Source: Desulfovibrionaceae bacterium
GTDB taxonomy: Bacteria > Desulfobacterota > Desulfovibrionia > Desulfovibrionales > Desulfovibrionaceae
NCBI GenBank assembly: GCA_017454105.1
Contig: JAFTDR010000167.1
Location: 1-52,199, forward strand
DNA: 52,199 bases
Reading direction: 5' to 3'
Shown: positions 33,210 to 42,252 of the stretch, one piece after another
How the letters are laid out: every line of letters begins with the position of its first letter
Position numbering within the stretch: the stretch's first letter is position 1
The notes under the pieces: model-generated
The model's input: only the letters and a program-made list of their open reading frames with translations
Told to the model about the DNA's origin: nothing
The model's database searches: none
Position numbers and translations under genes: made by a program

Positions 33210-36200
33210 ATGTCTATAAGTATTTCCGGCTCAACTGCCATGTCTGGCTTGAGTGGGATGGATACAAATTTCGACACCACTCTTGAGCAGTTGTACGCAG
33301 TTGAAAAAAAGCAACTCACGCAGCTTGAGGCGTGGAGAAGTGACTGGCAGCTTCGCTATGACGCGTTCAACGATGTCATCGATCAGATGTCCGCCGCAAA
33401 GGAAATGCTTGCGACAATAGGCTCTGTGAATAATTTTGTGAGCAAGAACGCGGTGAGCAGCGACGAGGCTGTGTTAACCGCCGTTGCAAGCGGTTCAGCT
33501 GCAGACAGTAGCCACACCATTTCCGTCTCACAGCTTGCGAGCAATGCCATCTGGTGCAATACAGAAGTTTTCGAATCAAAGACTGATATCATTAATCCAG
33601 GAAGTGAGACGGTCAATTTCACCTTTGATTATGCCGGGAAGCAGTATACCTACAAAATTCCCCCGAACACGACGCTCGAATCGTTCGTGAGCATGATCAA
33701 CAATTCTTCGAAGAATCCAGGCATAACCATTTCCCTGATCAACACTGGCACAGGCTATGTCTACCAGATTGCCGGCAAATCCACAGGCGACACAAATGGC
33801 CTATCCGTCTATAGCTGCAATCTGAGGGGCATGAGTGCTGCGACCGCAGAATCTCTCTGGTCGTCGAATACGATCGCCTCCCAAGATGAGACTTTCTCGA
33901 ACCCGACGCAATTTACCTTCACAGCCACTTTGGACAGCGGTGTCAAGACGACCGTCTCTCTTAAAGGAAACGCGACTCTCGAAGATTTAGCGACCGCCCT
34001 TCAGAATTCCGCAGGTGAAGGACTTATCGACGCAACTGCCAATGCCGATGGAACGCTTTCTGTCAAGAGGATAACATCCCTCACGCGATCCTCCTCGCTT
34101 GATGAGGATGCTACGGAGCCGAGTTATACATTACAGCTCGGAGGCGCGCCTGCGGAGGCCTTGGTTGGCGCCGAATCAGAGGATAAAATCACGGTTATTG
34201 TGACCGATTCTTCGAATAGGGAGAGAACCTTTACCCTACAGGGCAAAGCGACGCGTCAGGACTTGGTCAACGCAATCAATCAGTCGCTGAACACAAGTGC
34301 TAAAGTCGGCATGAGTGAAAAGGGCAGCTACTCGGTAACCTTCGAGAATGTGAAGGATATTTCCTTTTCCGCCCCCCTTAATCTTTCAGGAAGCTATACC
34401 GAAGGGACTGCCAGTAGCTTTGTCTCGCATCTCACATCCGCGACAACAACAGTGACTGTCGGCCAAGATGATCTCACAAAGAAGCTCAATCCAGACTTGG
34501 CTGATGTGGATGAGCCTGAGGAGCTTACCTACACGCTGGTCACAACAGACGGCGACTACATAGATATTACGCTCAAAAGTGACAAGACAAACAAGGATTT
34601 GCTTGCAAAAATCAAGGAAAAAGTCGACGAGCTTGCAACGTCCGGTCTTTCCGCGAGCATAACGGACGAGGCAGACGGGAAAAAGTCACTTACACTTGAA
34701 GGCATTCAGTCTGTCTACCGCGCACACGGTAGCGCGCAAGACGCCTTTACGACATCGCTTGCCGGGGAAATAAGCGCCCAGGGTTTTGGCGAGAATCCAG
34801 ATGATGGGACATATTACCTTGAGTATCCTCCGCCAAATCTCAAGTTTGCCGTCACAACAAATGCCGGGGGCGATCCGCTCACCCTTGAGGTCGCAAGCGG
34901 CAGTACCGTTGTCGATATCTACAAGGCTCTGAAAGAGAAACTTGAGGAGCAGGCTCCCACGGAGCATATGGCCGAGGTTCTGCTTGTCGATGCCGATGGC
35001 AATGAAGTGACAGTCGACGAGAACGGCAATCCCTCATCAACGGCCGATGTGTATCTTAAGTTTAGAAACGTTCAGTCCGTGACAAGTGATGTTTTGCAGG
35101 GGCAGGTTGTTGAGTCCTCGCACTGGAGCATCACAAAGGCCAGCAATGCCGTCTATAAGGTCGACAACTGGCCCATGACCTTGCAGTCGACCTCAAATAC
35201 CATAAACGATCTTATCGACGGCGTATCCCTGACCCTGCAGGGTGTCGGGGACGCGAAGCTTGCGGTCTCAACGGATATTACCTCTGTTGAGACGTCAATT
35301 CAGAATTTTCTTGACGCTGTCAACTCCGTTATTCTTACAATCCGCGATCTCTCGGCAGTTGACGAGCATAAGCAGACAACGACAAATGACCCGAACAATG
35401 CCGCATCGGAAAACTACAGCCGTTCGACTCTGACCGCTGAAAAAGGTGGTGTGCTGACTGGTAACTACGGCGTGCAGCTTGTGAAATCGCGGTTTATGTC
35501 GGTTATCACAAGCGCGCCTCCAGGCTTCCAGTCCATGGCCTCGGCGGACGATATGCTCTCAGGCGACATTCTCTCGTGTCTTGCGAATATGGGTATTAAG
35601 ACCGACAGCGACACGACGAGCAGCACCTACGGTTTGCTTGTGATCGCCCCGCGCTCGGATACTTTACAGTCGATGGACGAAGAGAACTACAAGGACATGA
35701 TCAACAACCATGTCTCGGAACTTGTGGATTTCTTTGTCACAAGCGGCACCGGCACATCGACATCCGCCGATTTCAGATACAATAGCTCCATTCCCGGTAT
35801 CACTGAGGCCGGCATCTATGATGTCACCTACGATGTGGACGCAAACGGCAAGATCTCGAATGTGAAGATCGGCGGCGAGGATTGCTTGCGCAACGAATCT
35901 CTCGGCGGCTACTACTACACATGCACAGGCGGCGCAGCCCGCGGTCTTGCGATCAGCATCGATGACCTGACAGAGGGATCGCACACAGGACAGGTGCGCA
36001 TTAAGCAAGGCCTTGTGCAGACAGTGCAGTACTTCCTTGAGAAAGAGCTTAAGTACAACAATGTCAATGTCAATGCGAATGCCTCGCCGGATGTCCAGGC
36101 TGCCCAGCTCGCGTTAAAATCGCAAAACGGCGCCATGATGACGCTCAAAGAAAACTACGCGACCATCATGGAGAACATTGATACCTCGATTGAACGTGAG

Positions 36201-36335
36201 CAGACCAGACTCAGCACCTGGTACGATCGTCAGAAGAAGACCTTTGCCAATCTGGAGACACTTCTCCGCCAGCTCAATGATCAGCAGACACAGCTTGAAT
36301 CGCAGCTCAAGCAGCTGAACAACTCGAGTAAATAA
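33210..36335 (+). CDS. fliD: FliD, flagellar filament cap (hook-associated protein 2), unusually long
   Basis: This protein of 1041 residues caps the growing filament and folds flagellin outside the cell. The N-terminus (SGLSGMDTNFDTTLEQLYAV, with a helix rich in K, Q and E) and the C-terminus (IEREQTRLSTWYDRQKKTF through LESQLKQLNN, coiled coil) match FliD. Many relatives are 450-700 residues. The extra length is a long beta-rich, Thr/Ser/Asp-rich insertion, roughly residues 220-800, in the exposed D2/D3 region. The ATG at 33210 follows ACGGAGAG. FliS follows 81 bp later, probably in the same unit. Confidence 0.9.
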   Translation: MSISISGSTAMSGLSGMDTNFDTTLEQLYAVEKKQLTQLEAWRSDWQLRYDAFNDVIDQMSAAKEMLATIGSVNNFVSKNAVSSDEAVLTAVASGSAADSSHTISVSQLASNAIWCNTEVFESKTDIINPGSETVNFTFDYAGKQYTYKIPPNTTLESFVSMINNSSKNPGITISLINTGTGYVYQIAGKSTGDTNGLSVYSCNLRGMSAATAESLWSSNTIASQDETFSNPTQFTFTATLDSGVKTTVSLKGNATLEDLATALQNSAGEGLIDATANADGTLSVKRITSLTRSSSLDEDATEPSYTLQLGGAPAEALVGAESEDKITVIVTDSSNRERTFTLQGKATRQDLVNAINQSLNTSAKVGMSEKGSYSVTFENVKDISFSAPLNLSGSYTEGTASSFVSHLTSATTTVTVGQDDLTKKLNPDLADVDEPEELTYTLVTTDGDYIDITLKSDKTNKDLLAKIKEKVDELATSGLSASITDEADGKKSLTLEGIQSVYRAHGSAQDAFTTSLAGEISAQGFGENPDDGTYYLEYPPPNLKFAVTTNAGGDPLTLEVASGSTVVDIYKALKEKLEEQAPTEHMAEVLLVDADGNEVTVDENGNPSSTADVYLKFRNVQSVTSDVLQGQVVESSHWSITKASNAVYKVDNWPMTLQSTSNTINDLIDGVSLTLQGVGDAKLAVSTDITSVETSIQNFLDAVNSVILTIRDLSAVDEHKQTTTNDPNNAASENYSRSTLTAEKGGVLTGNYGVQLVKSRFMSVITSAPPGFQSMASADDMLSGDILSCLANMGIKTDSDTTSSTYGLLVIAPRSDTLQSMDEENYKDMINNHVSELVDFFVTSGTGTSTSADFRYNSSIPGITEAGIYDVTYDVDANGKISNVKIGGEDCLRNESLGGYYYTCTGGAARGLAISIDDLTEGSHTGQVRIKQGLVQTVQYFLEKELKYNNVNVNANASPDVQAAQLALKSQNGAMMTLKENYATIMENIDTSIEREQTRLSTWYDRQKKTFANLETLLRQLNDQQTQLESQLKQLNNSSK

Positions 36336-36416
36336 TTTCCCGTAACAGCGCCCTGTACGGAAAAATTTGCCCAGACTCTGCACTGGATTGTGCAGAGATT
36401 GTGAAAAGGATTGCAC

Positions 36417-37025
36417 ATGAACACTGCTGCACGCGCCTATTTCAAGACGAATATCAGTACAACCGATCAGGGGCATTTGCTTATTATGCTCTACGACGGT
36501 GCGCTTAAGTTTCTTGCCAAAGCCCGTGAAAAGATTATTGAGAAGGACTATGCCGCAAAAGGCATTCTCCTGTCTCGGGTCATTGACATCATCTCCGAGC
36601 TTTCAGGATCGCTGAACATGGAGCGGGGGGGGAGTCTTGCGACAAACTTAAACAACCTCTATATCCTCTGCACAGCCCGAGTTCTGCAGGCGAATCTGAA
36701 ACTCGATTTGAAAGCACTCGACAGCGTTGTGAAAATCTTAGAGGGGCTGCGCAGCGCCTATGCTGAGATTTTAAACCGTCCAGAAGCAAAATCCGCTGTC
36801 CAGCAAATCGCAAGCCGGATGAAGCCTGAAGCGTCCATGACAAAGAGAGCGCAGCCGCTTATGCAGGGTGGCATGGCCGCGCCAGTTTCTGGGATGCAGG
36901 CCCGTGCAGCCTACGGCCGAGTCATGCAGAGCGCCCAGGCTGTTGCGCCTGAGGGTGAGAAGCACGAGGCAAAGACAATGAGCGGAGCAGCCGCAATGCG
37001 CATGCGCTCCTACGGACAAATGTAG
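36417..37025 (+). CDS. fliS: FliS, flagellin export chaperone with a C-terminal extension
   Basis: This 202-residue protein begins ARAYFKTNISTTDQGHLLIMLYDGALKFL, an Aro-x-x-Y/F and LIxMLYDGA pattern diagnostic of FliS, which binds flagellin C-termini in the cytoplasm. FliS is normally about 125-150 residues. Here the last 65 or so are rich in Ala, Met, Gln and Arg (AAPVSGMQARAAYGRVMQSA), probably disordered. The ATG at 36417 follows AAGGA with six bases between; a TTG two codons earlier is less likely. Confidence 0.92.
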   Translation: MNTAARAYFKTNISTTDQGHLLIMLYDGALKFLAKAREKIIEKDYAAKGILLSRVIDIISELSGSLNMERGGSLATNLNNLYILCTARVLQANLKLDLKALDSVVKILEGLRSAYAEILNRPEAKSAVQQIASRMKPEASMTKRAQPLMQGGMAAPVSGMQARAAYGRVMQSAQAVAPEGEKHEAKTMSGAAAMRMRSYGQM

Positions 37026-37048
37026 TCTCGGTCTACTCGTAGCCTGTC

Positions 37049-37072
37049 AAGCGCAAGCCTTGTTGCTTTTTT
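37049..37072 (+). terminator. Likely terminator of fliD-fliS
   Basis: AAGC-g-CAA and TTG-tt-GCTT form a short bulged stem followed by TTTTTT, 24 bp after the fliS stop. Confidence 0.5.
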
Positions 37073-37176
37073 CCTTAAGAGAACACAGGTCTTGCGGAGT
37101 TCCGAATCCGTCTATCCGCCTGTAGAAGCCACCTGTAGACGCTCGCTCGACTTCCGCTTTGTACCTTTTAAAGGCC

Positions 37177-37224
37177 AAGCCCACAAAAAAAGAGAGCTTT
37201 TTCGCTCTCTTTTTTTGTGGGCTT
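37177..37224. terminator. Perfect 21-bp inverted repeat with A/T tracts (bidirectional terminator)
   Basis: The arms are 37177-37197 and 37204-37224. They match exactly and contain GCCCACAAAAAAAGAGAGC against its reverse complement, with a six-base TTTTTC loop. A7 and T7 tracts lie within the arms. It has the form of a bidirectional terminator, but its position 150 bp from fliS and 345 bp from the next gene is odd. Confidence 0.75.
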
Positions 37225-37568
37225 TGAACGCTGTCTCTCAAATTTCCCCGCTCAACCCATGGCGCTCCACGTAAGGAGTGTCGCACTCCTTATGCTGATT
37301 TTCCCTGCAACATTACGGTGCGCGGTACAAATCGTTGTGACTCTGTATCGAGTAGGTGTCCGAAGCCCACCTCATCACCGCAGGATGTGCGGCGACACAG
37401 CGCTCGGACTGGCTCACCCAAGTTCGTGCATCGTGTACCCAGAACTATACGCGTGACATCGGTGGAAGTGCGGGGGGACAGTGTTAATGAGAACAAATAG
37501 GAGTTCCCACACTCTTTTTGTATACACGGACAAAGAAAATGTACTACTAGACACTCTACGGAGCACGT
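37225..37568. other. Gene-free interval
   Basis: No gene is seen. AAATCGTTGTGACTCTGTAT then CGAGTAGG (37328-37355) is a possible weak copy of the GGGAAAATC repeat family. The end of the interval holds the leader of the small secreted protein gene. Confidence 0.5.
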
Positions 37569-37826
37569 ATGCGTATATTCCTTGCGCTTTTCCTCTGTTT
37601 TTCTTTTTTTCTGCCTACACTTTGTTTTGCGCGTGGAGACTATACGGTGCGCGGCTACTATCGACGCGACGGGACGTACGTGCGTCCACATCGCCGCACA
37701 TATCCCAACAGAACGCGAAATGACAACTACACAACGAGGGGGAACAGAAATCCGTATACTGGCATTCCTGGCACTCGTCCACGAGATGAAGACTTAGGAC
37801 GAGGTCTACGCTTCAAAATGCGCTAA
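37569..37826 (+). CDS. Small secreted basic protein with the DNYTTRGNRNPYTG motif
   Basis: This 85-residue protein has a clear signal peptide (MRIFLALFLCFSFFLPTLCFA, cleavage expected after residue 21). The mature part of about 64 residues is rich in Arg, Tyr, Thr and Asn. It contains YYRRDGTYVRPHRRT and DNYTTRGNRNPYTGIPGT. The latter resembles a motif seen in many short bacterial proteins of unknown role. ACGGAG lies at correct spacing before the ATG. The high charge and export suggest a periplasmic or surface role, perhaps binding nucleic acid or polysaccharide, but this is inference. Confidence 0.82.
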   Translation: MRIFLALFLCFSFFLPTLCFARGDYTVRGYYRRDGTYVRPHRRTYPNRTRNDNYTTRGNRNPYTGIPGTRPRDEDLGRGLRFKMR

Positions 37827-37981
37827 CGCTACAAGCTTCTCTGCGCAACTTGGGCCCAAAAAAAAGATTGACTTCGCGTTTTTTACGAGTTGAGGGATGC
37901 GCTCTCACACGGCCGCAAGAACACAGCCTGACTTTGGGAGGCGACTTATATTGTTTTTTCTAAGTCTCAATGTAAAAAAAT

Positions 37982-38041
37982 GTATACTCGAAAACGCATA
38001 ATCGTCTACCCAGGGGACAATCTGTATGAGGCTGAGTATAC
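37982..38041. repeat. Compact hairpin copy of the GGGAAAATC family
   Basis: GTATACTC (37982-37989) pairs with GAGTATAC (38034-38041), with weaker pairing between. The right half GGGGACAATCTGTATGAGGC then TGAGTATA is almost the same as 12746-12773. TAATCGTCTACCCA before it matches CATCGTCCACCTA there. Confidence 0.7.
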
Positions 38042-38130
38042 TGAAGATTTGATGCGAAAAGCCAGGTCGTTTGCGGAGTACTCCTTGCACGGCTTGGGCC
38101 TCGAGTATACGTAAAGACATGCGTACGCAT

Positions 38131-38176
38131 AAAAGAGCGCCCCCATGCCGAACTTGGGGCATGGGGGCGCTCTTTT
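38131..38176. terminator. Perfect 19-bp bidirectional terminator
   Basis: AAAAGAGCGCCCCCATGCC and GGCATGGGGGCGCTCTTTT form a perfect stem over an eight-base loop with T4 on both strands. It lies about 100 bp past the ribF stop on the minus strand and 305 bp past the small secreted gene on the plus strand. Confidence 0.85.
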
Positions 38177-38277
38177 GAGTCGGTACAGCTTGTGTATGCT
38201 TAGAGAGTTTTGCTACGCGGACTTGTATGGGGCGATGGATGGACTCGTGTCCCTTAAAACAAGAGTGCGCGTTTTGG

Positions 38278-39216
38278 CTAAGAAATAGTCTCTCTTTCGC
38301 GTTCTTTTGCAAAGTACGAGAGAGCGTACGCCCGATCGTTTTTGATTTGCTCGACAAGCTCGTCTGCGGACTGAAAGGTCTTTTCATCGCGTACTCGGTC
38401 TTGGAAAAAAAGCGCGAGTGTTTTTCCATAACAGTCGATGTGCGCGTCAAGCAAATGGGTTTCAACGGAGAGAGCGTTTGCGCCGAAGGTCGGATTTGTG
38501 CCGATATTGACAAGAGCGTTGAAGCGTTGGGAGGCGATTTCCGCTCGTGCGACATAGACGCCTTTTGGCGGAAGGAGAATCCTTGGCGGTTCAATATTGG
38601 CTGTCGGGAAACCGAGGCCTGTTCCGCGTCTTGCGCCGCGTATAACTGGGCCTGTGAGAAAGTATTCGCGGCCGAGAAGGATGTTTGCGTTTTGAATGTC
38701 GCCTTGGGCAATGAGAGCGCGGAGATTGGTTGAACTCACGATGGTCTCGCCTATGCGCACAGGGGCCAACTGCTCAACACTAAAGCCGCATTTTTGTCCT
38801 ATGGCCCTAAGTTCCTCTGTGTGCCCGCTTCTCCCCCGGCCGAGGGTAAAGTCGTAGCCTGTAACGAGATGGCGCATGTGCAGCGGGAGAAGATAGTGTT
38901 CGACAAACTCTTCAGGCGAAAGATTGGCCAGTTCCCTGGTAAATGGGACTTCGAGCAGGTAGTCAATATCGAGTGCCTCAATGCGGTCGCGGCGCATGGC
39001 GCGTGTTGAGAGGGGATTGTGGGCTTTGTTGGGAGAGACAATATGACGCGGGTGCGGCCAGAAGGTGACAACAACGCTTGAGAGATTGTTTTCCCGGCTT
39101 TTTTCCCGTGTGCGGACAATGAGCGCTTTATGGCCTCTGTGAACGCCGTCAAAATTGCCTATGGTGACGCATGAGCCCTCAATTGCGCAGTCAGAAGGAG
39201 AGTGGAGTACTTGCAT
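38278..39216 (-). CDS. ribF: RibF, bifunctional riboflavin kinase / FAD synthetase
   Basis: This protein of 312 residues makes FMN and FAD. The N-terminal FAD synthetase domain has TIGNFDGVHRGHKAL (nucleotidyltransferase HxGH), then DYLLEVPFTRELANLSPEEFV and DFTLGRGRSG. The C-terminal flavokinase domain has RGTGLGFPTANIEP, PPKGVYVA and NIGTNPTF. Both halves are complete and the length is usual. There is no FMN riboswitch upstream. A hairpin (39422-39463) lies upstream between it and the next small gene. Confidence 0.95.
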   Translation of the reverse strand: MQVLHSPSDCAIEGSCVTIGNFDGVHRGHKALIVRTREKSRENNLSSVVVTFWPHPRHIVSPNKAHNPLSTRAMRRDRIEALDIDYLLEVPFTRELANLSPEEFVEHYLLPLHMRHLVTGYDFTLGRGRSGHTEELRAIGQKCGFSVEQLAPVRIGETIVSSTNLRALIAQGDIQNANILLGREYFLTGPVIRGARRGTGLGFPTANIEPPRILLPPKGVYVARAEIASQRFNALVNIGTNPTFGANALSVETHLLDAHIDCYGKTLALFFQDRVRDEKTFQSADELVEQIKNDRAYALSYFAKERERETIS

Positions 39217-39421
39217 AGAGTTCTCTTAAAAAATTGACATTCTCCCGAAGCAGCCTTGCTCCTGCTCTTAAGCGGGCGCTTTTTGCCTGTCAGCCACGAG
39301 GATCTGTGAAAGAGTACAACGTGCTTGCCAGGCTGAAAGTTCAAGAGGTGTGAGAAAGGCTTCCCAAAAAAGCAAAGTACGCTGTACTTGTGCGCAAGGA
39401 ATTTCCAGTATGTCATAATAA

Positions 39422-39463
39422 GCGCCGTATGTCCCCATGCTCTTCGCATGGTTCATACGGCGC
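39422..39463 (-). terminator. Long hairpin after the 83-residue gene
   Basis: GCGCCGTATG/CATACGGCGC (10 bp) encloses CCATGC/GCATGG over a TCTTC loop. It starts 41 bp past the small gene on the minus strand and is followed by TTATTATGAC, not a full T-tract. It may be a weak terminator or an mRNA-stabilising hairpin in the ribF leader. Confidence 0.5.
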
Positions 39464-39503
39464 GTTTGATACAAAGCGGTGCTACGTACGCTTGGTTGGA
39501 AGC

Positions 39504-39755
39504 TTATTCGGCAAGAAGCGAATAGACACGTTGGGGATTGAGCGTGTGTACGGAGAGGGCGTTGACTGAATCCTCACCGATAACCTGGATCGTGTTCTGG
39601 AGGAGTTCTTCAACTTCCTCATCTGACATATTCGCTATATCTGAGTTGATGCTGACAATATCCTGCGGAGCGATGGGAGCGGAACCTGAGTTCCCGCCAT
39701 TCGTGCTCTGGAAAAACTCGGAATAATATGTTTCGTTCACGCTTGTTATATGCAT
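39504..39755 (-). CDS. Unrecognised 83-residue acidic protein
   Basis: A strong GGAGG at correct spacing precedes the ATG at 39755, so this is very probably a real gene. The protein is soluble and acidic. It has a Ser/Asn/Gly-rich N-terminal third (QSTNGGNSGSAP) and a helical acidic middle (NMSDEEVEELLQNTIQVIGED). No signal peptide, cysteine or known motif is seen. It lies among flagellar and PilZ genes, but there is no firm functional hint. Confidence 0.75.
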   Translation of the reverse strand: MHITSVNETYYSEFFQSTNGGNSGSAPIAPQDIVSINSDIANMSDEEVEELLQNTIQVIGEDSVNALSVHTLNPQRVYSLLAE

Positions 39756-40109
39756 AAAACGCCTCCAGCGTATTGGGCATACAGTGAAAAAATGACATTC
39801 TTCTACTCTTATTGCAATAGATATGCCAGAGGCTTAGTGTAGACTGTACAGCATAGGACTGGTCAAGAACGCTCTGCAAAAGAGGGTCTCGTTCCCAAGC
39901 GGATGCTTGAAAGATCCCAGAAGCGTTGTAGGCATGAAAGCCTTTTTTTTTGCCATACGAGCTTTTGGGCCAACTCCATCAAGCGATCTGCACGCAAAGT
40001 CTCTCCATCTTGTGGAGGCCGGAGAGATTGTCTGCCCGCATCGCATACAAAAAGGCTTCGAGCGCACTCTTTCATGCTTTGCGCGAAAATTCGAGTGTAT
40101 GCAGAGAGT
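39756..40109. other. Gene-free interval after the PilZ gene
   Basis: No gene or clear terminator is seen. A GGC-ATGAAA-GCC mini-stem followed by nine T lies on the plus strand (39934-39954), with no gene to end there. Confidence 0.5.
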
Positions 40110-40991
40110 TTACTTGTTGGAATCGTGGGAGTCGGTTTTATAGAGGAGATACAAGATAGATCGGAGGTTTTCTGAACCCGTGCTTTCTATGTTTTTCCAC
40201 TCAAGTGTTGCTTGGCTCGCTCCCCAGTCGAGTTCATGCTGGAGGAGAAAACGCAGACCGTCAGCTTCCTGACTGTTTTCTTCGTAGTGAAAACCAACTT
40301 TTTTGGCGATGAAGAAGAAGGGGACTGAATGCTTGTCTTTCTCCTGGAATGTGAGCAGAAGAAAAAAAAGTGGGCTTGAGCTTTTTTTGGCGGCCGCCAT
40401 GTTGAGTTTTATGCAGATGCCGCCTGCGGAGATGTTCAGAATTGACGGTTCGTAAATATTGTGGACGCAATTGTCCAGTATTGCTTTCAGTTCGTCCCGC
40501 GTTTCTGGGATGCGCGCTACGGTGTCGAATCCTATAGTCGATTGTATGGTGGGAAGCCACGGCATGCGTTCTTCCCGCCTAAGACGCCGTGTTGTGAAGC
40601 CGTGAGCCACCCGGAGGAGGATTTCATTGGGTTTGCCATCGGTGTCGGTGACAACGTCCATGACATTGCCTTCGCCCGCGTAGCCGATAGGTTCACGCAT
40701 CCCGTTGGGTTTCTGCACCGTGAGATTGAAGTATACATCGGCGACGACTGTGCCCTGAGCCATTTTGGCCGGTCCTGTAGTTGGAATGGTCTGTTGGCTT
40801 TCGATGCGGAAGTTTACGAGATTCCCGTTGATTTTAGAGAGTTTTCCCCTGAATTTCTGAGCCAGGCTGCTTCCGGTCAAACCATGGGAGAGGACAAGTA
40901 CAAGTGGTATTCTGTCTGAAAAAACCTGTTCGAGAACAGGTTGGCTGGATGGCCTCCATACGCTGAAGATATCATTTGTTTCGTTTTGCAT
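40110..40991 (-). CDS. PilZ-domain c-di-GMP-binding protein (YcgR-like layout)
   Basis: This soluble protein of 293 residues has a PilZ domain. RRLRREERMPW near residue 135-145 supplies the RxxxR motif and NISAGGICIKL near 190 supplies the (D/N)xSxxG motif, which together bind cyclic di-GMP. About 120 residues precede it, as in YcgR/flagellar-brake proteins. A C-terminal region of about 90 residues follows. The ATG at 40991 lacks an obvious ribosome-binding site, and a TTG five codons earlier is the only alternative. Flagellar genes nearby support a motility role. Confidence 0.8.
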   Translation of the reverse strand: MQNETNDIFSVWRPSSQPVLEQVFSDRIPLVLVLSHGLTGSSLAQKFRGKLSKINGNLVNFRIESQQTIPTTGPAKMAQGTVVADVYFNLTVQKPNGMREPIGYAGEGNVMDVVTDTDGKPNEILLRVAHGFTTRRLRREERMPWLPTIQSTIGFDTVARIPETRDELKAILDNCVHNIYEPSILNISAGGICIKLNMAAAKKSSSPLFFLLLTFQEKDKHSVPFFFIAKKVGFHYEENSQEADGLRFLLQHELDWGASQATLEWKNIESTGSENLRSILYLLYKTDSHDSNK

Positions 40992-41490
40992 GAATGAACC
41001 GTACAAAGTTGGTGTTCAATCCGACAGGCACGTGGTATATGCCTTTTTGCGCTTTTTTTTTCGTAAACGCTCACCTGGACTTTGTCTTTTTGATCCAGTG
41101 AAGCCGTGTGAAAAGAAGCGAACATTTCCCAATATCTTGTGTATTGCACAGTCGGATTTTTTTTGCAAGTCACGTACTCGCGCGCCATGCGTGGCGAAAT
41201 CAAAAAGTGCAATGTTCCTGTGTTTGCCGTAGCGCTTAGGAAGTGCTGACCCAAGCTTGATCTCTTTCGAGGGCAAATCGCCGATCTGCGCTCTTAGAAA
41301 ATGGAGAAATTCTTAAGCGGTTTTTCGCCAAGCCCATGGGAAGAAGACCGCGCAGCGAAGAACCATTCATTTTGCTCTGTGGCTCTACAGCATCCAGAAA
41401 AAAACAGCTATTTTTTTCGAAGGGGAGGCAGCACTCTGAACTGTACCTCTTGTCCAAGTGGCAAGTTTTTTTTTGACAGAAGTCTAGAAC
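40992..41490. other. Gene-free interval
   Basis: No convincing gene is seen. T9 runs occur at about 41055 and 41464. The second, GCAAG-T9-GACAGAAGTCT, resembles GCAA-T8-GACCGCAGTCT at 7986-8013. The rest looks non-coding. Confidence 0.5.
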
Positions 41491-41524
41491 ATAAAAGGCC
41501 CAGGAGATATCCTGGGCCTTTTAT
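41491..41524 (-). terminator. Terminator of the TauE operon
   Basis: ATAAAAGGCCCAGGA and its exact complement form a 15-bp stem with a short loop and flanking A/T runs. It lies directly past the stop codon at 41526. Confidence 0.9.
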
Positions 41525-41525
41525 G

Positions 41526-42251
41526 TTAGCTTTCCTGCTTGACTTTTGATTTCGTCATGGCGAGGCCAATACCCTCGAAGAGTTCGAAGATAGAGAAGCC
41601 GTACCAGAGGGTGTAGATTATGTAGAAGATGAGCATGCAGGCGAGCAGGAGGACGTGGTCTTTCACATTGACCGGTTCAACGCCAAAGAAATTGTGCCCT
41701 GGCTCAAGAGCGCGGCGGATGACTTGATCGAGGACCTTGGCCTCAGCGATCATGCCCTTTTTCTGGAGTTCCTTGATGCTTGGCGTCAAAACATGCCAGA
41801 TGGCTGTTGTCACCTGCAGAGCCGGCACACCGTATCTGTCGGCAACGGACTTGTCGTCGTTTTTGTACAGGTGTTCGGAATCATCGACGACCTGGGCGAG
41901 AAGGCGGCCGAGATCGCCCTTATAGGTCACCTGCCCCTTGTCGTTTGTGGCTTCAAGGCCGGCCATTTGGATGAACTTGCAGGCGAGATCAGCCTTGTCG
42001 GCTTTCTTAAGCTTTACAGTCACGTCGACTGTTTTTCCTTCAAGGCTTTTCAGCTGCTCGCGGACAACTGGGATGAAGTTGGAGCTGCCCTTGGAGAGTT
42101 CGTTAAAAACATTGTCGGCGAACTGCAGACCTGTCAGCGGTCTTCCGTGTTCATCGTGAAAAATGGGGGAGAGGAGAAAGAAGAAAATGACCAAGAATGA
42201 CAGGAGCATCAGGCTGCCCTTGATAAAGGGCTTTTTTTCATGAATAAGCAT
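41526..42251 (-). CDS. Unrecognised membrane protein paired with TauE/SafE transporter
   Basis: This 241-residue protein has one membrane helix near the N-terminus (SLMLLSFLVIFFFLLSPIF), a domain of about 160 residues probably on the outer face, and a second helix near the C-terminus (LLLACMLIFYIIYTLW). The loop is rich in Lys and Asp and has no cysteine. It starts one base after the stop of the TauE-type gene, so the two act together. It may be an accessory or regulatory subunit of that transporter; I know no family name for it. Confidence 0.75.
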   Translation of the reverse strand: MLIHEKKPFIKGSLMLLSFLVIFFFLLSPIFHDEHGRPLTGLQFADNVFNELSKGSSNFIPVVREQLKSLEGKTVDVTVKLKKADKADLACKFIQMAGLEATNDKGQVTYKGDLGRLLAQVVDDSEHLYKNDDKSVADRYGVPALQVTTAIWHVLTPSIKELQKKGMIAEAKVLDQVIRRALEPGHNFFGVEPVNVKDHVLLLACMLIFYIIYTLWYGFSIFELFEGIGLAMTKSKVKQES

Positions 42252-42252
42252 T

